Positions 1 to 10,857 of a DNA stretch of 64,000 nucleotides are shown here, one piece after another. This DNA is from Microbotryum silenes-acaulis (Eukaryota > Basidiomycota > Microbotryomycetes > Microbotryales > Microbotryaceae). The DNA is taken from the NCBI GenBank assembly GCA_003665825.1, contig QPFY01000002.1, positions 558,001-622,000 on the forward strand. The letters are read 5' to 3'. The translations under genes and the position numbers were made by a program. Numbering within the stretch: the first letter of the stretch is position 1; every line of letters starts with the position of its first letter. The notes below the pieces were generated by a model, which saw nothing but the letters and a program-made list of their open reading frames with translations, searched no databases and was not told where the DNA came from.

Positions 1-321
1 AGCGCTGAGCCTGATCAAACTGGTGACGGCGGACCCGAGTCTGCCGATCGCCCCTCGGACACTCCAATCGGGACTGGTCAAGCTTGAAGCGGTAGCCTTC
101 GTCTTGCCCGAGATGGCACCGAAGGCCTTGCGGAGGGCGCGCACACCTCGACCGGTTGTAGTGCCAAGATGGGATTCGAGGAGGTCGAGGAAGGGGGTGT
201 AGGACGAGGGTAGAAGCAAGGGGGCGTAGGGCGTCGAAGCGACCGCGCTCGAGTGCAGCGTGATCTGGCTCAAGTATTTGTCGGCGATTGCATACTTGTC
301 CGCAGCGGACAGTATTAGGTT
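1..321 (-). CDS. Partial unknown protein at left edge
   Basis: The minus strand is open from about 321 down to the window edge, in a frame that begins NLILSAADKYAIADKYL and contains a Pro/Leu-rich stretch (YAPLLLPSSYTPFLDLL). No ATG lies in this frame, so it is read as an internal or terminal exon. A splice acceptor (cacccag on the minus strand) sits directly upstream at 322-328. Codon use and composition match the neighbouring genes. The 5' exons would lie between 322 and 1000 but I could not place them, and the 3' part is outside the window. I do not recognise the family. Confidence 0.45.
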
Positions 322-550
322 CTGGGTGATTGGCGGATATGTTTCATGGTTTGGCTGTGTGGTATGAGAAACCGGAAAGAGGGGGAGAGAAGATGAGAGG
401 GACGAGTCAGTGGTTGATCGTTGTCTGGCTGAGGTCGTGTGGGGTGGTGGTGGTGGTGGGAACTCCGCGGGGTCACGTCACACGAGTCGCTTCGGCGAGG
501 CCCAAGGGCGATAGAATGCGTTCATCCCAAAGGCCAGAAAAGAGTCGGCC

Positions 551-585
551 CTTTTGGGGGGTTGTCGCCTTTTGGGGGGTTGTCG
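551..585. repeat. Two-copy 18-bp tandem repeat
   Basis: A 17-bp G-rich word (cttttggggggttgtcg) occurs at 551-567 and again at 569-585, a period of 18 bp. It lies in the non-coding stretch between the left-edge gene and RER1. Apart from this repeat and the AT-rich island, 322-1696 shows no gene I can support. Confidence 0.85.
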
Positions 586-1020
586 AGTATGGTGCCGGTA
601 TGCTTGTAGAAAGAATGCAAGGCGGCCACGTCACTGGGGATGGAATAGAAGCGGCGAACGGACCTCGGAGACAGGCAGTTCTGTTGCAGCCTCGGCAGCC
701 GCAAAGGGGATCTGCTGTATGTCTTGCGCATTCACCACTGTTATCAAAGAGCTCGAACAGTCAGCCTGAGGGTCGCAGAAGTGGCGCGGGTGATATGGGA
801 AGACGATTGGGTCGCACACGCCTCGGGCTCGACGACGAACGGCGAGCACGGGACGGAACCAAGGCAACTGACCGAGTGCCACGAGAAGCAAGACCGAACC
901 GAATGATCGCCATACGATGGACCTCATTCTTTCGCGCACGAAACGCACCAACTCGCAGAGGGGCGATGCACAGAAGAGAGGTGGCGGCAGTCGGTGGGTC
1001 GGATGGATGCTCCGTGAATG

Positions 1021-1378
1021 AACAACAATTAGACTAAACATACAGAATAATAATTATTCACCATCTTAACAACAATTAGTTACTTTTACCTAAAACCGTA
1101 CAAATAAAAAAAGAAGAAAAAATTGACATTAGTTCTCATACGTAATGCTCAATAGCTTGTTAACATGCTTAAACAATTTCTTTGCCTTTTACTTCTTTTT
1201 TTCCTCGCAGAAGAAAACGAAGTTTATTAAGATCAAACAGTGATAAAACCCTATCTTTAGCATACTGTTCAATAATTGTAAAAGACTTTGAATTCACACG
1301 TAACTTGTTAACAGGTCGTGAAGAGAAACTTATTACGTCTGATGAGTTTATCACTTTATTTAAAACAGTAGTAGGGGA
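1021..1378. other. AT-rich island, possible nuclear copy of organellar or plasmid DNA
   Basis: About 358 bp are strongly AT-rich, with AATAATAATTATT and poly-A runs, inside otherwise GC-rich DNA. The boundaries are sharp, particularly at about 1378 where GC-rich sequence resumes. Both strands hold an open frame with A/T-ending codons unlike the neighbours: on the plus strand about 65 codons around 1190-1378 (including SLAYCSIIVKDFEF), on the minus strand about 65 codons ending at 1169 (including SKSFTIIEQYAKDRVLSLF). Such composition is typical of mitochondrial DNA or mitochondrial plasmids, so a NUMT-like insertion is the leading idea. I could not identify the source gene. Confidence 0.5.
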
Positions 1379-1696
1379 GCCTCGTAAGGAGTGGGGGCCG
1401 GCACTTGCAGCGTCGAGCGAGCGGCCTGGACGACAAATGGCATTAGCACGCGCTGGTCTAATTACCCCACTGCGGCTGATAACCCTTTTCGCGCGTGCGC
1501 ATCGCACAAGCTGCGAGGCTCGGAGCTGCGCGGCGCTGTGGTGGAACGTTGAGCTCTGCTCGCTTGCATCAACATCCATCGACCTCGTTTTTGTGGTGTG
1601 CTTGCGCGGTAGTCGTCTCTTCTCGTTGGAATCTTCTTGCGCGGTCCGTGTGAACGACTGTTTGCGTGCATCCACCCACCTGTGCACTCCGCCACG

Positions 1697-2818
1697 ATGG
1701 ACGCGAGTGAACCAGCACCGGGCGCCAACGCGGTCGAGTCCGCCAAGAAACAGTGGCAGGTCAGTACCAGAGCCATGGAGAGAAGCGGCGCCCTTCCCAC
1801 GAGGATATGCTCATCAATCGTCCGTCTCCTCCTTCCCCGTGATCTTGCTCATCATGGCCACTGTGGCCATCACCACACGGATGCACGCGCGTTCCTTCTC
1901 GGATCGACCTTGCTCGCGCGTCGCACCTGCCCGGCCCGCACAAATACACGTGGCTTCCGGCCTCGCTCATCCAGGTGTTTCAAGCAGCATTAGGTGCGCA
2001 ACCCGCACAAGCTCACACGGAAACAAGAAAACCCCAACTCTGACGGTGCTCTTTTGCTACGACACAGATCGAACGACACCCCACACACTACGCCGATGGA
2101 TGTCGACGCTCGTCCTGTTCCTCGTCTTTTTCGGCCGGATCCTCTGGGCCCAGGCCTACTACATCGTCTGCTATGCTCTTGGGTCGGTCTGGAGTGTAAA
2201 GCACCTAGCTCTACGCGAACGCTCATCTCGAGCGTCCGGCAAACTCTTCCTCCCACAGTATCTACCTCCTCAACCTCTTCCTCGCCTTTCTTCAACCCAA
2301 GGTAAGAGCTCAAACCGAGCCCACCCTGATCCGAGAGGTCTCTTGTGCTCAACAACATTCCCCTTGTGCACAGTTCGACCCCTCCGTTCCCGACATCGCC
2401 GAATCCGACATCGCCGACGGCGCCCCCGGGCTCCCGACCTCCATGTCGGCCGCCCAAGCGCAATCCTCCTCCCTCAACGGCACCACCGACTCGGGTGAAT
2501 TCCGTCCCTTCATCCGCCGTCTGCCCGAATTCAAGTTCTGGTATTCGGCGACCAAGGCGATCGCTTTCTCTTTGTTGGCGACCTGTTTCCCTTTGTTCGA
2601 TGTGCCCGTCTTTTGGCCCATCTTGTTGGTCTACTTTTGTGTGTTGTTCTTCATTACGATGAGGAGACAGATCGGGCACATGAGGAAATACAAGTAAGCG
2701 ATCTGGGGTCCTTGCATGCGTTTACGGATTCGCATGGTATACTGACATGGAGATTTTTTCACCTTTCATCAGATACCTTCCGTGGGACTTGGGCAAGACC
2801 TCGTACGGGAACAAGTAG
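1697..2818 (+). CDS. RER1: RER1-like ER retention receptor
   Basis: Rer1 is a Golgi membrane receptor that returns escaped ER membrane proteins by COPI transport. Six exons are inferred: 1697-1759, 1975-1993, 2068-2182, 2259-2301, 2374-2693 and 2773-2818, giving 201 aa. Family hallmarks include [12 protein letters not shown], the hydrophobic segment ending in [47 protein letters not shown] and the C-terminal [15 protein letters not shown]. Four membrane segments are visible. Exon 2 is only 19 nt and is needed to join KKQWQ to LDRTTPHT. Introns 2-5 are 72-79 nt and the first is 215 nt. The loop after the second membrane pair holds a basidiomycete-style Ala/Ser-rich insert. Length and motifs fit the family. 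Confidence 0.93.
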
Positions 2819-3305
2819 AGGAAATGGGGAGGGAGAGTCTAGGTGGTGGGCAGTGGTTGGTATACGGTACGATCAACGAGTCTAACAAGAATCCGACCAA
2901 GGCCTTGGAACCGAGCTCTCGGAGGCATAGAGTGGAGCGTGGGCCGGAGTAAACTTCAACGACGGCTTACGACTGCGAGTGCAAGGGTCCGAAGGGGGAG
3001 ATGGGCTATCAGGTGTAATTTGTTATTTGTTTTGTACACTTGCTATGCAGATTCGCCGAGACGTGTTCAGAAGGAGAGCAGGTGCTGGTCGGGGTTGACA
3101 GTTGTGGAGATCGGAAATTCTTAGATTGGCTCGCATACGCGGGACTCTCCCGACTCGCTGGGGTTGAAGCCAAGGACAACAAGGTAGTCGTCGAAAAACG
3201 ATAGTGTTACAACAAACGTTCATACTCGTACAAGCGCGCTCCTCCGGCAACTCGTCCGAGTGATAGAGAAGCCTCTCTCGCCTGCTCCAACTCGCCCGGT
3301 GCTCA

Positions 3306-3849
3306 TCAAGATCGAATCCAATGTCTCCACGGATCTTCAAACATATCCTCGTTGAAGTACCCTTTCGGCTGTGAGTTGTCGGATCGTGGACGGTTGTGGT
3401 GAGAGTTTTGGGATGGTGGTGCGTCGAATCGCTGGCGCTATTGAGCGAGCGTGAAAGAGGATGGATGGGTGAGCGCTGCAAGGCTGCGTCCCGAAGAGGT
3501 GGTAGGGGATACATACCTTGTTGGCCCGTCCATCATTGCTGCCTCTCCCTCTGCCCCTCCCTCCTCCTCTCCCTGCACCTCGTCCGCTCCCGCCGTGGGC
3601 TCCATGTGCTGCACGTCCATGATCATGCGACTGGGCATCCTGCTGTTGCTGTGGTGGTCGTTGAGCGTACGCATTCTTGGCATTCTCCCCCGGACTAAGG
3701 ACGATCGGTGCTGGAGTAGTCGTCATCGTCGTCGTCGTCGCTGATGAGGTTGCTTTGCCCTTGTCCTTGTCCTTGTGTTTGGGCTTCGCTGGGGTATGGT
3801 TGTGCTTGGGTCCGCTTGTGCTTCCGAATGAAAGGGGGAGTTCGTCCAT
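3306..3849 (-). CDS. Small Gly/Arg-rich protein with C-terminal EDPW motif
   Basis: Two exons are inferred, 3517-3849 and 3306-3368, joined in phase 0 across a gtatgt...cacag intron, giving 131 aa. The N-terminal part is Lys/Thr-rich and disordered, residues about 85-105 are a GRGAGRGGGRGRGRG tract, and the last exon encodes PKGYFNEDMFEDPW followed by a short tail. The short aromatic/acidic ending resembles conserved C-termini of small eukaryotic proteins of unknown role, and the RGG-like tract suggests RNA binding, but this is inference. Its ATG lies in a CCATGG where the plus-strand calpain gene also begins nearby, so the two probably share a promoter. The 487 bp from 2819 to 3305 hold only the 3' flanks of this gene and RER1. 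Confidence 0.6.
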
Positions 3850-3984
3850 GGTGGGTTGGCGAGGGATCCGTCGAGATGACGTTTGAGGTGATGCGAGTGA
3901 TCGAGCGCGCGGTGTGAGTTCGATAACGGTCGTCTCTTTGTCGACTAGCTGGAATTCAAATTCTCATTCTCATTCTCCACTTAG

Positions 3985-6900
3985 CAGTACTCGGCGGGCG
4001 CGCCTCTGTTTCTCGCCGCCAGTCGCCGCCAGTCGCCGCCCCCACCTCCACCTCCACCTCCACATCATCATCGAACCGACCGCACACCCCACGCACCACC
4101 GCACCCTCTATCGCCCAAGCTGGCGACTGTCAACTCCCAACAGCAGGCTCCGACCAGCCAAGAGTGGTTGGCCAAACTCAAAGCGACCCGGGTCAGTCCA
4201 CTCATGACTGTTATCGTATCGCACTTGCCCCTCAGCCCCTCCGAGTTCCACCCGGACCGCCTGACGACCCGCTCTTCTATCCTCTCCCTCCTCTCCCTAC
4301 GCACCCCAACCCTCATACAGTTGGAAGCCACTCAAGCGACCGAGTTCGAGCTCAACAAATCCTACGACCAAGCCTTCTCCCTCTACCTTTCGTCCGCGCA
4401 ATCGTATCTCTACTTGATCCGCCACTGCTCCGATCCTCTGCAAAAGGAACGGCTGAGGAACATCAATCGAGGCTTGTTGGAACGCGCGACGAGGATCAAG
4501 GAGAGTGGTACTCGCACTTCCGGCGCTGGGAATCGGAATCGGAATGGGCTGGGTACAGTAGGCAACGGTAAGGGCAAGGGCAAGGAACGACTCGGTCTCG
4601 GTCAGTGGGGAGCAACGGTCGAATTTGCTTCTTCGAGCGAGCCAACACGCTCACGGCGATGTTTTCCTGACCACAGAAGAACAGGACTTGGTCTTGGAAA
4701 GATCGAGCAACTTTAACCAGAAACGATTCGAGAGATGGAGTGCCGCACCAGCACCAGCACCATCACCCTCATCGCAAGTCCCAACCGCTCCTGTGCCGGA
4801 TCCCGAACCGAGAACTCATCCCCCCCTGGATCATCCCACACCAACAGATCGCGATCACCTCCAATCGCACAACCTTCCCTGGTCTCCGCATCAACTTTGT
4901 ACCAAAGACCCTCACCTACCACCCCCGTCATCGTCCCCGAACGACTCTCGGCCCTTGATATCGTGCAGGACAATATCGGCGATTGTTCACTCGTTTCGGC
5001 GTTGATCATTTGTGCTCAACATGCGGCGACGTTCGGGACCAAGGTAGGTTTTTTCGTTGACGATCGAATTATCCGCATACGTAGTGGAGCTGGCTGAGCT
5101 TGGGCGTTCTTGCGATCATAGCTCGGCCTGGATTGTCTCTACCCCAAGGATGCCCAGGGCTGGCCTTGCAAGAGTGCGGATGGGGTATACGAAGCCAAGT
5201 TCTGGCTCAATGGTTTGTGGAGAAGAGTACGTCCTACCAAAACTTCTGAATGTAGACCGTTCGCTGATCATTGTGGTGCAACCTCCATTCCATTCGCAGG
5301 TCGGTAGGTTTTCCCCGAGAGGTCGGCACCTGATCAAACATTGGGAGACTCACCCATCCGGATCATTTTCGCTCGCAGTATTCGATGACCAACTCCCGCA
5401 TTCAACACTCACCTCCGAACCGAGGTTTGCTACCACGACCCAGCGAGATCAATTATGGCCGGCGTTGATCGAAAAAGCTGTCAGTCTTTTAAAATTTCGT
5501 TGAAATCAAGTCGGGGAGTACTAGCTGATTTCCCGGGCCGATGCGTCACGACCCAGTATATGACTTTGATGGGGACGTATGATTTCGCTGGCTCGTGAGT
5601 GCTTCTAACGAGGTTCGGGAAGATTCGATGATGGGCTGCTGAAAGATGATAGCCTTTTTGCCGACGCAGCAACTCGGGTATCGACGTTCAGTAGGTGGTC
5701 CCATGCCCAGCCTCGAAAGAGTTTGGCCTCTTTCTTCAAACTGACGCAAAGATGGTGTTCGACGCAGTGCTCTTACCGGATGGATACCTGAGCATATATC
5801 ACTCAAGTACGTTATTTTCCCTTATTCGGCCTGACGCGAGTCAGTTGATGAGAACTGATCGCCTCGACGCCCTCCCTCAGTTCGAACTTTCGGTCAGAAA
5901 AGACTTGGCAGCGGTTGGTGAAAGGATGGAAAGCGGGGACGTGTGTACTCACTCTTGGGACCGGCAAGTCACCACGGGAAGACTGGGAAAGCCGACATAG
6001 CTATGCCGTCACTGGTGAGTACCCCTTCGCTGCACATGTATGGAACTTGTCAGGGGCTCACTGAGCGCGTCTCTTACAGATCTGACGGAAACGAAGGACG
6101 GGCATCGGCATGTCCGCTTCGTCAATCCTTGGAGAGCGACGATGTGGACCCGAGGCTTATCGGAGGCCATGCCTAAAACGGAGAAGGGCCACCCCCGGGA
6201 ACCTACCGAGGTCGATTGGGATACGATCGCGAATTCATTCGAGGCGATTCATGTCAATTGGGATCCGAAGGGATTCAAGCATACTTCTATGGTCCATTGG
6301 TCAGTGTTGGACCCCCTTCAAAAAACCAGAGACTGCGCTTACTTTTCGGCTGGGTGGCTTTTTCAGCTCGATCCCAGGTCTATCGACCAAATCAGCCAAC
6401 GAGCCCCTCAGTCCTCGATCAACTCGACTGCAACTTCGCCTCGCGTCGACTCCGACCGTTCCAGCCGAAGTCTGGATCCTTTTGTCTCGACATAGGTCCA
6501 TAGCGAATGATCATGACGAGTTCATCGGCCTTCATGTCGTCAAATCCCTTGCGGGTGAGGGTGAACATGGTCGGACCGAGGAGCCCAATGTAAGTGGGGG
6601 ACGGGACGGGAGCTCCACCCGGCCAGACGATAGCTGATCTGCTTCTGAGCGCACAGACCGATTACACCGATAACCCATTTCTATTGCATCGCTTCTTCGC
6701 CGACCCTTCGACGCTTTGCTACGAGCTGTTCGTTTCACATCGAGCCTCGAGCCTCGACGACACCAGGTTCACGCTGGGAGCGTTCGCACCGTTCCCTGTC
6801 AGCATCGAAGAAGGGCCGCTACCGTTGGCATTCTCAGAGTCGGTAAATTGGTCGTCTTCTTCTGCAGGCGTGTGGTTGGGAGGGGGGAGGTGCTCATCAT

Positions 6901-8010
6901 TCGATCCTCGCACAGATCGAGTCACAATGGACCTCCAAAACCGCCGGAGGTAATCACTCTTGCCCAACCTTCTACACCAACCCACAATACTCAATCCGAC
7001 TCGTCGCACCACCGAACAAACCCAACGCCAGAGCCGTATTGAGCCTCACCGCAGAGACGAGTAAAGAGGTTTCGATCAATGTCAAATTGGTGCGGAATCG
7101 GGGAGAAAGGGTCGATCGACTGGAGGAGAGGGATGTGGTGGCGGGTTCGTCGACGTATACGTATGGGATTGGGTCGTTGAGGCATGAGGATTTAGCGGGT
7201 GAGTACAATCTCTTAAGACCGCTACCACACGTTCCTGCTCGGAAAGCCCGCTGAACGATACCAATCTCTCCGCTTGCGTAGCCAACACCGCGTACACCGT
7301 CATCATCTCCTCTTTCGCCCCCGAAGCGCTCGGCACCTTCAAGCTCTCGATTCAGTCCAACATGTCCATCGTGGCCGAGGCCATCCCTGCTGAAGGGGCA
7401 GGGATGTTTGCTCGAGTTGCTAGAGGGCAGTGGTCAGTGACGCTACTCGAAACAGTTCTGGTGATGCGAGACTAATTAACTTTCGTCCCATATTCAGGTC
7501 ATCTACCGAAGATCCTTCAGGGGGCCAAAGCATCCCACGCCCCCACGAACAGAGCTGGAGAATTGCCGCAGTGGACAAGACGACTAGGCTTATGTGAGAA
7601 TCAAACTCTGCGCCTTTTTTCAGGTCGCGTTCCTTGCACCTGACTTGTGCGTGGAGAAACCCCCCGCAGAGTGCGATTACAAGCACTTGACCCGCCGGTG
7701 GGACTTGCGTTGATCCTCCATCCGCTCGTGGATGAGCAAGGGAGCATCGGGCCAGCGATCGCGACGACCGGTGTGTTTTCAGATGCGGTTTGCGGCGTCG
7801 TGATTCGCGTATCGAAATTGCCGGCGAATGCACTAGGTAAGACTACAAACTTCGAGAACTCGCATCCAGACATGGACTGAGATCGTTGACCATCCTTGAT
7901 CACCAGGCCACGTCGTCGTCGCTCGCACTTCGACTGGACGACTCGAGCAACCGGTAGATTTTAAGCTGTTGTTGTATGCTGATCAAGCCGTAACCCTGAC
8001 TCCGATGTAA
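3985..8010 (+). CDS. RIM13: Calpain-like cysteine protease of the Rim/Pal pH pathway
   Basis: This is a PalB/Rim13-type calpain, the protease that cleaves the Rim101/PacC transcription factor on endosomal ESCRT-III under alkaline stress. An N-terminal MIT-like helical region (EWLAKLKATRLEATQATEFELNK split over exons 1-2) is followed by the CysPc domain. The Cys is in IGDCSLVSAL (codon 4984), preceded by the oxyanion Gln of IVQD; the His is in SRHSYAV (5996) and the Asn in RFVNPW (6124). Calpain domain III-like parts follow (WILLSRH, WTSKTAGGNHSCPTFY). Later exons: 5122-5226, 5300-5303 (4 nt), 5379-5479, 5557-5594, 5670-5690, 5768-5806, 5881-6014, 6080-6299, 6367-6589, 6657-6842, 6916-7198, 7282-7432, 7498-7593, 7670-7836, 7907-8010. 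Early exons are <3985-4191, 4321-4600 and 4677-about 5043. The start codon is unresolved and the frame changes once between about 4740 and 4940. Confidence 0.88.
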
Positions 8011-8168
8011 CGAAGTACACAAAATCGTTGGACATTTCAGATATATAAGATATGCAAGAGAATGAATGACTCTAAACCAAGAAAAACTTGGCTGACTGCT
8101 CAGGTATGCGCAGCAACGCTTGGATGGTGCGATTGACTCGGCGATGAAGGAGGATGTCCTTTTTTGTT

Positions 8169-10857
8169 TCATTCAAGCTTCGCATTGAATTTGACGACTT
8201 GTTTGATTCTGTCCCACAATTGGACGACGGTGCCTTGTCCACGAGCCGACTCTTCGGGGGACACCTTCGTGCCCTTCCAAAGTTTCTTGGGCCGACCTCG
8301 GTCACGCGGCGGCAAAGCGAAAGGGTGGGCCTCGGTATTGAAGACGTAATCGTCAAGTGAGATGTGCTCACGATCCGCGAACAAGAGGTAGTAATACTTG
8401 AGCGTCTCGGCCAGCACGAACGATTCCTGCGAGTCCCGACGTCCCAAATCATTGGCGTCATTGACATTCGTCACCCCCGCGAAGCCGAACTCGGCGATCG
8501 AGTGGGACACCCAATCGACGAACATGCGCCAACCTCGATCTTGCCACACCCGATCTCCCGTGATGCGCCACATGTAGAAAACGGACTCGATCGTTTCCGG
8601 TCGACCGATGTAGGAAGGATCGCTTTGTTGAATACCTTCCGGCGGTTGACCGGGCGCTTCTTTCGTTTGGGGTAAGGCGGGGTCGTCGGGTAGGAAGAAG
8701 AGCAGGTTTTCGGGCATCAGACCCGTAGGGCTTGACTCGTAGGCCCATTGACACGTCTCCGTGAACGCTTCCCCCGTTTCCAGATCCTTTTCGCGCGCGA
8801 GTAACTTGGCTCCTAAACCTAGCATACCTCCGGCGAAACAAGTGAGGTGTTCCAATTTAGGCACGTAATTGCTTCCGCGGGAGTTGTTGTCGCCGATGTT
8901 GATGAGGTTGGGGTGATCGGGCACGACTCCGACGGGTCGGATGATGGACCCGTAGGCCGCGTCTATCGCGTCTTTGTACATACGAGCGTATTGCCCGTTA
9001 TCGTAGTCGCCGAGTAGATGAGCCATTTTGATCTATGGTGTTGGAGCACATCAAGTCAACGAATGGATCGCGCGCCGATTACTCGTACGAGACAAGCTGT
9101 GCCGAATAGTTTGCCCCCAAGGGAACTCACCAGGTACTCGTAGTATGAATCCGAGCAGCCACCAAAAGAGACCGTGCCTTCTGCGGGACCTGACGAAGCC
9201 ACGTTGACGGACATCGGCAAAAGGTGACTGGGTCCTTTGGTGCTGACCTCGTCCAGCTTATTGGTCGTCCTCTGGACCGCCTGGTAGTAGGTCTCGTCAC
9301 CGGATATCATGCTCAGTCGAGTGAACTCGAGTGAGAGGGTCCCCACCTCTGCCAGCCAGGCGATCGAGTGGAAGGAGTCGGAAGGGTTCTCGCCGAGGAA
9401 AAACTTATTGTTGGGTACCGCGTAGTGGGTGTTGAGGCCAGCAACCATCCAGGTCCCCAATTCGGTGGCGCGATTGAGCATCAGCGGATCGCCAGAGAGG
9501 TCGTACGCTGAGATGAGGCCGCCTAGGTACCGAATCGTCGTTTCGAAATAGGACATGCTACGCCGCAGCGGGAAGTCGTATAACCTCGACATCGGAAGAG
9601 GAGGCTCCCGCTGAGTGGGGAGCACCAACTCCTCCAACTCGGGGGCCTTGGGTGGGGACTTGGCGTTCGAGTCGGTACCGCTGGAGATGGTGTAGGAAAA
9701 ATCGACGGCCGAGACGTGTTCGCGCGCCAAGTTGTACTCTTCGTTCAGGCCCATGATAAGCAAGGTATCCAAGCTGTCGATGATGACCGCACCCCACCCG
9801 TTGAAGTGATCCGTCGACCCTCCCGACACAGGCTTGACCTCATCGTGACCCCACTGCGTCTTGTAGCCTTCCCAGGCGTGCAGGAATGCTCTCTTGACCC
9901 ACTCACGACGGTGTGCCTCTTCGTGCACCCGTTCGTCCGACATGTCTATCCTTCCGGTGTACTGGACCTTGGGACGTTTGTGTTCCCCCCGGGCATGTCC
10001 CCCTTTTCCAAGTTGCCGACGTTGAGGATGGGCTCGTGTAAGCCTTCGCGCAACAATTTGAGCTCACTCAACGGGATTTGCAGAAGTCGGCCCGTCTCCG
10101 GGTCGAATCGCGTCTCGCGGCCATAATTGACGACTTGTTCTGTGGCCGCTTGAAAGTATCTGAAGGCGCTGGCCAGATGTCGAGCGGGCGGGCCGACTTG
10201 TTCGAGGAGAGACGCGGCTCCTTTCTCGACCGCGAAGCGCGACTCGGCAAGCCAGGCCCGTCCCTTCCAGCTCGGTGGCATGTGAGACCATGGGTCTTGC
10301 GTGCTCGGGGGAATGGGTCTCAAATGCTTAACTCCCTTGTCGGGATATGCACCTTGTATGTCCGCCGCGAGGTGAGGCGGTACTTCTTTGGAGGATGGTG
10401 AAACATGGGCCCAGCGGTTTTCGGGATCGCCCAAGTACCCATTTCTGCTTTTTTGTCACAAAGGTTGGGCTCGGTTGTTCAAAAATAAAATTTGGACGAC
10501 CAAAGTATACTGAGTTCGGTGAACTGACATAATAAATAGGGCCAAAAGAAAGGGTCCCAACAGCACGGCCGGTCCACCGATCGTCCAGCATCGGTGAGGA
10601 CCCCACCGCCCCCATCGAGGACGCGGTGTAATAATCGGCTTGAGGTGGCGCACATCTTCGGGGAAAGCGATCTCCTCGTCGAGTAGAGCCCGTTTCATGT
10701 CGTAGGTGTAGTGCGTGTTCTCGTCTCGTGCGTCGAATCCGGCGTGTTCGGCCTCGCGCGCTTCGAGGTGGAATCCCAGGTGGCCCGACGAGGACGACGA
10801 TGACGACGATCCACCGCGATCGCGAGGTAACAACTCTGGCAGATAAGACGCCGACAT
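8169..10857 (-). pseudogene. GH47 class I alpha-1,2-mannosidase copy 1, apparent frameshift
   Basis: Class I mannosidases trim N-glycan mannose in the ER and Golgi. Exons are inferred at 10529-10857 (cytosolic tail and signal anchor GGPAVLLGPFLLALFIM), 9131-10444 and 8169-9032. GH47 motifs are present in order: RREWVKRAFLHAWEGYK, GWGAVIIDSLDTLLIMGL, YLGGLISAYDLSGD, LSLEFTRLS, HLTCFAGGML, TGLMPE, RPETIES and NTEAHP. The middle exon changes frame at the run CCC GGGGGG (plus-strand C run at 9985-9990): upstream frame reads to MPG, downstream frame resumes at HKRPKVQYTGRIDM, as in copy 2. One extra G would restore the frame, so this is either a homopolymer assembly error or a real disabling mutation. 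The rest of the enzyme looks intact. The start is taken as the first in-frame ATG at 10857. Confidence 0.85.

Noticed and set aside
631..927. Minus-strand frame starting MRSIVWRSFGSVLLLVALGQ that looks like a secreted protein
   Set aside because: It has a signal-like start but no conserved body, no clear splice continuity to the exon at 1-321, and sits beside a G-rich repeat. Kept only as a possibility.
3848..3880. ATG at 3848 as the start of the calpain gene
   Set aside because: The 33-nt exon would need a gtttga donor and uses the palindromic CCATGG that starts the opposite gene; possible but too weak to adopt.
8458..8841. Long alternative frames inside the mannosidase genes on both strands
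   Set aside because: They are shadows of GH47 coding sequence in GC-rich DNA; the GH47 frame explains the region.
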